A stretch of 61,000 nt of DNA from Desulfobacteraceae bacterium (lineage in GTDB: Bacteria; Desulfobacterota; Desulfobacteria; Desulfobacterales; Desulfosarcinaceae): contig JABDIN010000028.1 in NCBI GenBank assembly GCA_013003715.1, positions 1 through 61,000 of the forward strand. Direction: 5' to 3'. Under the pieces are notes generated by a model. That model saw nothing but the letters and a program-made list of their open reading frames with translations, was not told the DNA's origin and did not search any database. Shown here piece after piece: positions 56,752 to 61,000 of the stretch. Both the position numbers and the translations under genes were made by a program. Positions within the stretch are counted from its first letter, which is position 1, and each line of letters opens with the position of its first letter.

Positions 56752-59292
56752 ATGACACAACAAGGTATTCAAGACATCCTGCCTATGGTGGAAACCCCAA
56801 GCCGTTATCTGGGCACAGAGGTGAATCGTGCGTCAAAGGATCCGGAGTCGGCCGATTTGCATATTGCCCTGGCTTTTCCGGATCTCTATGAAATCGGAAC
56901 ATCACATTTCGGCCTGCAGATTCTCTATCATATCATCAATGGCACTGATAACTTTATGGCCGAGCGCGTGTATGCGCCGGCATCTGATCTGGCGACGCAG
57001 TTAAAGTCAAAAAGCATCCCGCTGACATCTTTGGAAAGCCAGACCCCATTGATGGACTTCGATGTTATCGGTTTCAGCCTCTTATACGAGTTGAACTATA
57101 CCAACATGCTGAATATGCTTGAACTATCAGGCATCCCGTTTTTGAAATCACAGAGGGATTCATCACATCCACTACTCATTGCCGGAGGCCCATGCACCGT
57201 CAACCCGGAACCTGTTGCCGATTTTTTCGATGCGATGGTGGTTGGCGACGGTGAATCGGTCATTCTAGAGGTATGCCATACCCTTGCCATGTGGAAAAAA
57301 GAGGTGGTGAGAGGAAAAACCGAAAATTTACCGGACCGTGACTCCCTGTTAAAAAATCTGTCATTAATTCAGGGTGTTTACGTCCCCTCTTTTTTTAAAT
57401 CACACTATGATTCAAGTGGTTTCGGCGCTGTTACGCCGATATTTAAAGAATATTCTACCATAAAGCGGGCAGTGGTTCCGAGTCTTGACTCAGCACCATA
57501 TCCGGATCACCCCATTGTACCGTATGGCAGGCCGGTCCATGACCGGTTGCGTATCGAAATTGCCAGGGGGTGCACCCGGGGATGCCGGTTCTGCCAGGCG
57601 GGTATGATTTACCGGCCGGTGAGAGAGCGCCGGCCCGATCATGTTCTGTCGATCCTGGAATCCTCGCTGAAAAGCACCGGACATGAAGATGTATCCATGA
57701 TGTCTTTAAGCACCGGTGACTATGGGTGTATTACGGAAGTGGTTCACAAACTGATGTTGACGAGCAAGCACGAGCACATCGCGGTTTCGTTGCCGTCATT
57801 GCGGGCCGGCACCCTTTCTCCTGAATTGATGGGTTTGATTAAAAAAGTACGGAAAACCGGGTTCACGATTGCGTGCGAAGCCGGCAGTCAGCGGCTCAGG
57901 GATGTGATCAACAAGAATATAGATGAAAAGGCGATTGTCGAGACTGTTGAAAATGCCTTTTCACTTGGGTGGAAGGTCATTAAGTTGTATTTTATGATCG
58001 GTCTACCCACCGAAACCCTGGAAGATCTTGAAGCCATCGTCGCACTTGTCAAAAAATTAAAAGACATCAAAAAACCCGGTCCCGGAAGCGCACAGATCAA
58101 TGTGAGTATCACCACCTTTATTCCAAAATCGCATACACCTTTTCAGTGGGCGTCTCAACTTTCCCTGGACCAATCACGCGATAAAATCCAGTGGCTCAAA
58201 TCCGAACTTCATTTTCCCGGCGTCAAGGTAAAATGGCAGGACCCGGATGTCAGTTTCATTGAAGGGTTGATGGCCAGAGGGGATCGATCAATGAGCCGGC
58301 TGTTGATCAAAGCCTATGAATTGGGCTGCCGGTTTGATGGCTGGTCGGATTCTTTTGACATGAACAAATGGATGGCGGCTATCCGGGAGAGTGAGATCGA
58401 TCCCGATTTTTTTATCACCCGCAGTCGGGACCTGGCTGAAAAATTTCCATGGGATCACATTGATGTTGGCGTTAATAAAGACTATTTGATTACTGAAAAA
58501 AAACGCGCTGAAGAATTATTGTTGACCGATGATTGCCGTTACGGTGACTGCACGGCTTGTGGCGTGTGCGATTTCAAAAATATTAAACCGGAGGTTTTTC
58601 ATGATTTCGCCCTGAAACCGGATGAGATTCGTGCTGAAGAAGAGACAGCGACGCCGGCGGATTATCCCATCTATCACCTCCACTATGAAAAACGCGGAAC
58701 CGCCCGTTTCTTTGGTCATTTGGAGATGATTAAAATATTTCTGCGCGCCTTTCGTCGTGCGCGAATGCCGTTGAAATATTCCGAGGGATATCATCCCTTG
58801 CCTAAAGTATCCTTTGATAATCCCTTGCCGCTGGGCATGGAAAGTGAGCAGGAACAATTTTTTATCGTCCTCACGGCTCAAATAGATACAACGGAGATGA
58901 AAATATTATTGAACAACCATCTTCCCCAAGGATTGACGATATTGTCGTGTGTCCGTACCTCGGGTAAAAAGAAGATTGTCGCGCAGGATCCCATTACCTA
59001 TGATATTGTAATAAATAATGGATTTTTTGACGAAAATTGTCTAAAATGGTTTTATCAAACAGACGAGATTATCATTGAGAAAACGACCAAAAAAAGAAAA
59101 AAACTATATCTAAACCTTAAGGACCACATTGTTTTCATGACGTGCACTAATCCACAGCAGCTGTGTATCACCATCGCTTCTCGCCATGGAAAGCTGCTCA
59201 GACCGGTCGAAGTTGTATACCGGATATTCAATTTGCCTGAAGAGATCCTCCATCAGGCCAGAATTATTAAACGCACTGAAATCATTCAATAG
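56752..59292 (+). CDS. Fused radical SAM protein (TIGR03960 type) and DUF2344 domain
   Basis: An 846-residue protein. An N-terminal B12-binding-like domain is followed by a radical SAM core with RGCTRGCRFCQAGMIYRPVRERR (cysteines 274, 278, 281) and STGDYG. A cysteine cluster CRYGDCTACGVC lies near 590-600. The C-terminal part begins YHLHYEKRGTARFFGHLEMI and contains RMPLKYSEGYHPLPKVSF, the DUF2344/TIGR03936 domain, which in many bacteria is a separate gene. It is usually found beside RNase G and ribosomal protein L21, as here, hinting at a ribosome or RNA modification role. Reaction unknown. Confidence 0.9.
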   Translation: MTQQGIQDILPMVETPSRYLGTEVNRASKDPESADLHIALAFPDLYEIGTSHFGLQILYHIINGTDNFMAERVYAPASDLATQLKSKSIPLTSLESQTPLMDFDVIGFSLLYELNYTNMLNMLELSGIPFLKSQRDSSHPLLIAGGPCTVNPEPVADFFDAMVVGDGESVILEVCHTLAMWKKEVVRGKTENLPDRDSLLKNLSLIQGVYVPSFFKSHYDSSGFGAVTPIFKEYSTIKRAVVPSLDSAPYPDHPIVPYGRPVHDRLRIEIARGCTRGCRFCQAGMIYRPVRERRPDHVLSILESSLKSTGHEDVSMMSLSTGDYGCITEVVHKLMLTSKHEHIAVSLPSLRAGTLSPELMGLIKKVRKTGFTIACEAGSQRLRDVINKNIDEKAIVETVENAFSLGWKVIKLYFMIGLPTETLEDLEAIVALVKKLKDIKKPGPGSAQINVSITTFIPKSHTPFQWASQLSLDQSRDKIQWLKSELHFPGVKVKWQDPDVSFIEGLMARGDRSMSRLLIKAYELGCRFDGWSDSFDMNKWMAAIRESEIDPDFFITRSRDLAEKFPWDHIDVGVNKDYLITEKKRAEELLLTDDCRYGDCTACGVCDFKNIKPEVFHDFALKPDEIRAEEETATPADYPIYHLHYEKRGTARFFGHLEMIKIFLRAFRRARMPLKYSEGYHPLPKVSFDNPLPLGMESEQEQFFIVLTAQIDTTEMKILLNNHLPQGLTILSCVRTSGKKKIVAQDPITYDIVINNGFFDENCLKWFYQTDEIIIEKTTKKRKKLYLNLKDHIVFMTCTNPQQLCITIASRHGKLLRPVEVVYRIFNLPEEILHQARIIKRTEIIQ

Positions 59293-59318
59293 TCCGGCAA
59301 AAGTAAATGGTAGAATCC

Positions 59319-60869
59319 ATGAGTTTATTCAGAACCATTGTTGTCAATGAAGCTCCCCATGAAACCCGGGTGGCATTGGTCGAGGACGGCACCATTGTTG
59401 AACTCTTCATTCAACGCCGGGGAGGTTCCGATTATACCGGAAATATTTATAAAGGCAGGGTGCAGCGAGTGCTGCCTGGAATGCAGGCCGCCTTTGTGGA
59501 TATTGGATTGAGCCAGGCGGCCTTTATTTATGTCGGTGATGTTGTTGACCAGGACATGAAAACCTTTGAAGAAATTTTTTCAAACGGGGAACCCGATTCG
59601 GACATCGACGATCAGGATGAAGACGAATCGCGTGTAATTGAGAATCTTGACAGACCGCTCTTGAAAATCGAGGACCTTATTGTCGAAGGACAGGAAATAC
59701 TGGTCCAGGTGGCCAAATCGCCCCTGGGTACAAAGGGGGCCAGAATCACCTGCCATACCTCGCTTCCTGGCCGGTTTCTCGTTCTCATGCCGACTTCAGA
59801 TCATATTGGTGTCAGCCGGAAAATCGAAGATGATACGGAGCGGACACGCCTAAAGGAAATGATTGTTGCCTTGCGCACGGATGACACCGGATATATCGTG
59901 AGAACGGCCGCCGAGGGGATAAAAAATGAAAAACTTGCCTATGAAATCGGTTTCTTAAAGAATTTATGGGAAAACATCCAGAAGAAATACCAAAATTTTC
60001 CAACCCCGTCTCTGATCCACCAGGAACTCAACATCAGCCTTCGTGCCGTTAGAGACTTGTTGATCCAGGAAGCCCAGCGGTTGGTTATAGACTCGGAAGA
60101 TGGGTTCAAATCCATATTATCCTTTCTGGATACATTCATGCCCAGCTTGAAAGATTCCGTGGAGCTTTACCAGGGCACCGAACCGATATTTGATGCCTAT
60201 AATCTTGAGGGTGATATTTCGCGCGCACTTCGGCGAAAAGTATGGTTAAAGTCCGGTGGGTATATTGTCATCGAACATACCGAAGCCTTGGTCGCCATTG
60301 ATGTAAACACGGGCCGGTATGTGGGGAAGCACAACCTCGAAGAGACGATACTGAAAACCAATCTGGAAGCGGTGAAAGAGATCGCCTATCAAATCAGGTT
60401 GCGCGATATTGGTGGGATTATCATTATCGATTTCATCGATATGGAAAAAAAGTCCAATCAAGAGAAGGTCTTTACGGCATTGAGCGAGGCTTGTTTACGG
60501 GATCGCAGTAAAACACATATTTTACCGATGTCCGAGATGGGGCTGATTCAAATGACCCGGAAAAGGACCCGGAAATCTCTGACCAGTCTTTTGTGTGAAC
60601 CTTGTTTTTATTGCGAGGGGGAAGGTCATATCATCTCGAAAAAGACGATTTGTAATAATATTTACAGGGAAATTCTGCGGGATACGCTGGATATAAGCAG
60701 CCGTAAAATTACCCTGCGTGTGAACGTTGAAATCGCCGAATTGCTGCTCAGCGAAGAAAATCAATTAATTGCAAGTCTGGAACGTAAAACCGGAAAACAG
60801 GTGGAAGTGTATCCCAACGAAAAGTTTCACATGGAACAATTCGATATCCTGGAGATTCTATCGGATTGA
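59319..60869 (+). CDS. rng: Ribonuclease G / E family protein
   Basis: About 516 residues. The S1 domain (YTGNIYKGRVQRVLPGMQAAFVDIG) is followed by the RNase E/G catalytic core with VAIDVNTGRYVG and GIIIIDFIDMEKKSNQEKV, the metal aspartates. The CEPCFYCEGEG zinc-link cysteines follow near residue 430. It cleaves single-stranded A/U-rich RNA and matures 16S rRNA 5' ends. The ATG at 59319 or the one at 59307 could be the start. It begins just after the radical SAM gene, probably co-transcribed. Confidence 0.94.
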   Translation: MSLFRTIVVNEAPHETRVALVEDGTIVELFIQRRGGSDYTGNIYKGRVQRVLPGMQAAFVDIGLSQAAFIYVGDVVDQDMKTFEEIFSNGEPDSDIDDQDEDESRVIENLDRPLLKIEDLIVEGQEILVQVAKSPLGTKGARITCHTSLPGRFLVLMPTSDHIGVSRKIEDDTERTRLKEMIVALRTDDTGYIVRTAAEGIKNEKLAYEIGFLKNLWENIQKKYQNFPTPSLIHQELNISLRAVRDLLIQEAQRLVIDSEDGFKSILSFLDTFMPSLKDSVELYQGTEPIFDAYNLEGDISRALRRKVWLKSGGYIVIEHTEALVAIDVNTGRYVGKHNLEETILKTNLEAVKEIAYQIRLRDIGGIIIIDFIDMEKKSNQEKVFTALSEACLRDRSKTHILPMSEMGLIQMTRKRTRKSLTSLLCEPCFYCEGEGHIISKKTICNNIYREILRDTLDISSRKITLRVNVEIAELLLSEENQLIASLERKTGKQVEVYPNEKFHMEQFDILEILSD

Positions 60870-60919
60870 TCCTGCCAGGGTAACCGCATTTGGAAAATGA
60901 GAGGTAAGGTATTGCAATA

Positions 60920-60944
60920 ACACAAAATCGCGATTCTGTTGTGT
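60920..60944. repeat. Hairpin after RNase G gene
   Basis: ACACAAAATCG pairs with CGATT-ctg-TTGTGT, leaving a three-base bulge; the centre ATCGCGAT is self-complementary. No T-run follows, so it is not a classical terminator. It may be an operator or an RNA processing element before the next gene, which lies outside the window. Confidence 0.4.
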
Positions 60945-61000
60945 AACCATTTGAAATAACAACTAAAATCTAGACTTTTCGTTAAGAGTGTGCTACTGCT

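Overview
The window reads as chromosomal DNA of a Gram-negative, anaerobic sulfate-reducer-type bacterium (Desulfobacterota, probably a Desulfobacteraceae/Desulfosarcina relative). This rests on gene content, not on any search: a DsrE/TusA/NarI-like/HdrD-like sulfur-redox operon, a GEGP-type diheme c-type cytochrome, TRAP uptake, NfeD/flotillin genes, a KamA radical SAM enzyme, a candidate selenoprotein, and the pair of a fused radical SAM/DUF2344 protein followed by RNase G.

Layout. 1-2.4 kb is a decayed accessory patch: the tail of an unknown gene, two RHS/YD-repeat fragments separated by 11-bp tandem repeats, an intact archaeal-type AAA ATPase, and a PIN-domain (VapC-like) toxin remnant without its catalytic N-terminus. 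2.7-6.1 kb holds a lipoprotein, a membrane-anchored HtrA/DegS-type protease and NadA. 6.1-11.0 kb is a divergent pair: an N-acyl-D-amino-acid deacylase and a TRAP transporter in the unusual order M-P-Q. 11.1-14.7 kb holds a tandem-ACT HAD protein with altered catalytic motifs, a SerK-like (ParB/Srx-fold) protein upstream of it, and an MFS carrier. 15-18.6 kb holds a CCA-adding-type enzyme and a chemoreceptor. 18.9-22.7 kb is a three-gene unit: cytidylate-kinase-like protein, an NhaD Na+/H+ antiporter with a PAS domain inside it, and a DadA-like oxidase.

23.5-29.1 kb holds an N-formylglutamate-amidohydrolase-like protein, oligoendopeptidase F, two tandem small thioredoxin-fold proteins and the diheme protein. 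The second thioredoxin-fold gene is interrupted by an in-frame TGA exactly where its neighbour has the first redox cysteine (U-I-P-C against C-L-P-C), and a SECIS-like hairpin follows. It is most simply read as a UxxC selenoprotein and is the main find of the window. 29.4-33.0 kb is a MarR regulator with a DsrE-TusA-NarI-like-HdrD-like operon behind a good operator palindrome. 33.1-36.7 kb is the NfeD/NfeD/FloA membrane-domain operon. 37.1-39.6 kb is a CpxP-CpxR-CpxA-like envelope stress system preceded by a 10-bp-phased direct repeat.

39.7-47.2 kb holds a HEAT-repeat protein, a rhomboid protease, a fusion of endonuclease Q (PHP domain) to a UvrD/Rep helicase with a small abutting partner gene, and a KamA-family enzyme. 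47.9-53.7 kb is a replication block: a short RdgC-like protein, an unknown partner, dnaN, gyrB (overlapping dnaN by one base) and a thymidylate-synthase-like gene. The 240 bp before dnaN is very AT-rich and carries five TTATnnACA DnaA-box-like 9-mers, so it is a candidate replication origin or DnaA-controlled promoter; dnaA is not in the window. 54-61 kb holds an exported protein with a long structured leader, asnS, the fused radical SAM/DUF2344 protein and RNase G. No rRNA, tRNA, CRISPR array or insertion sequence was seen.
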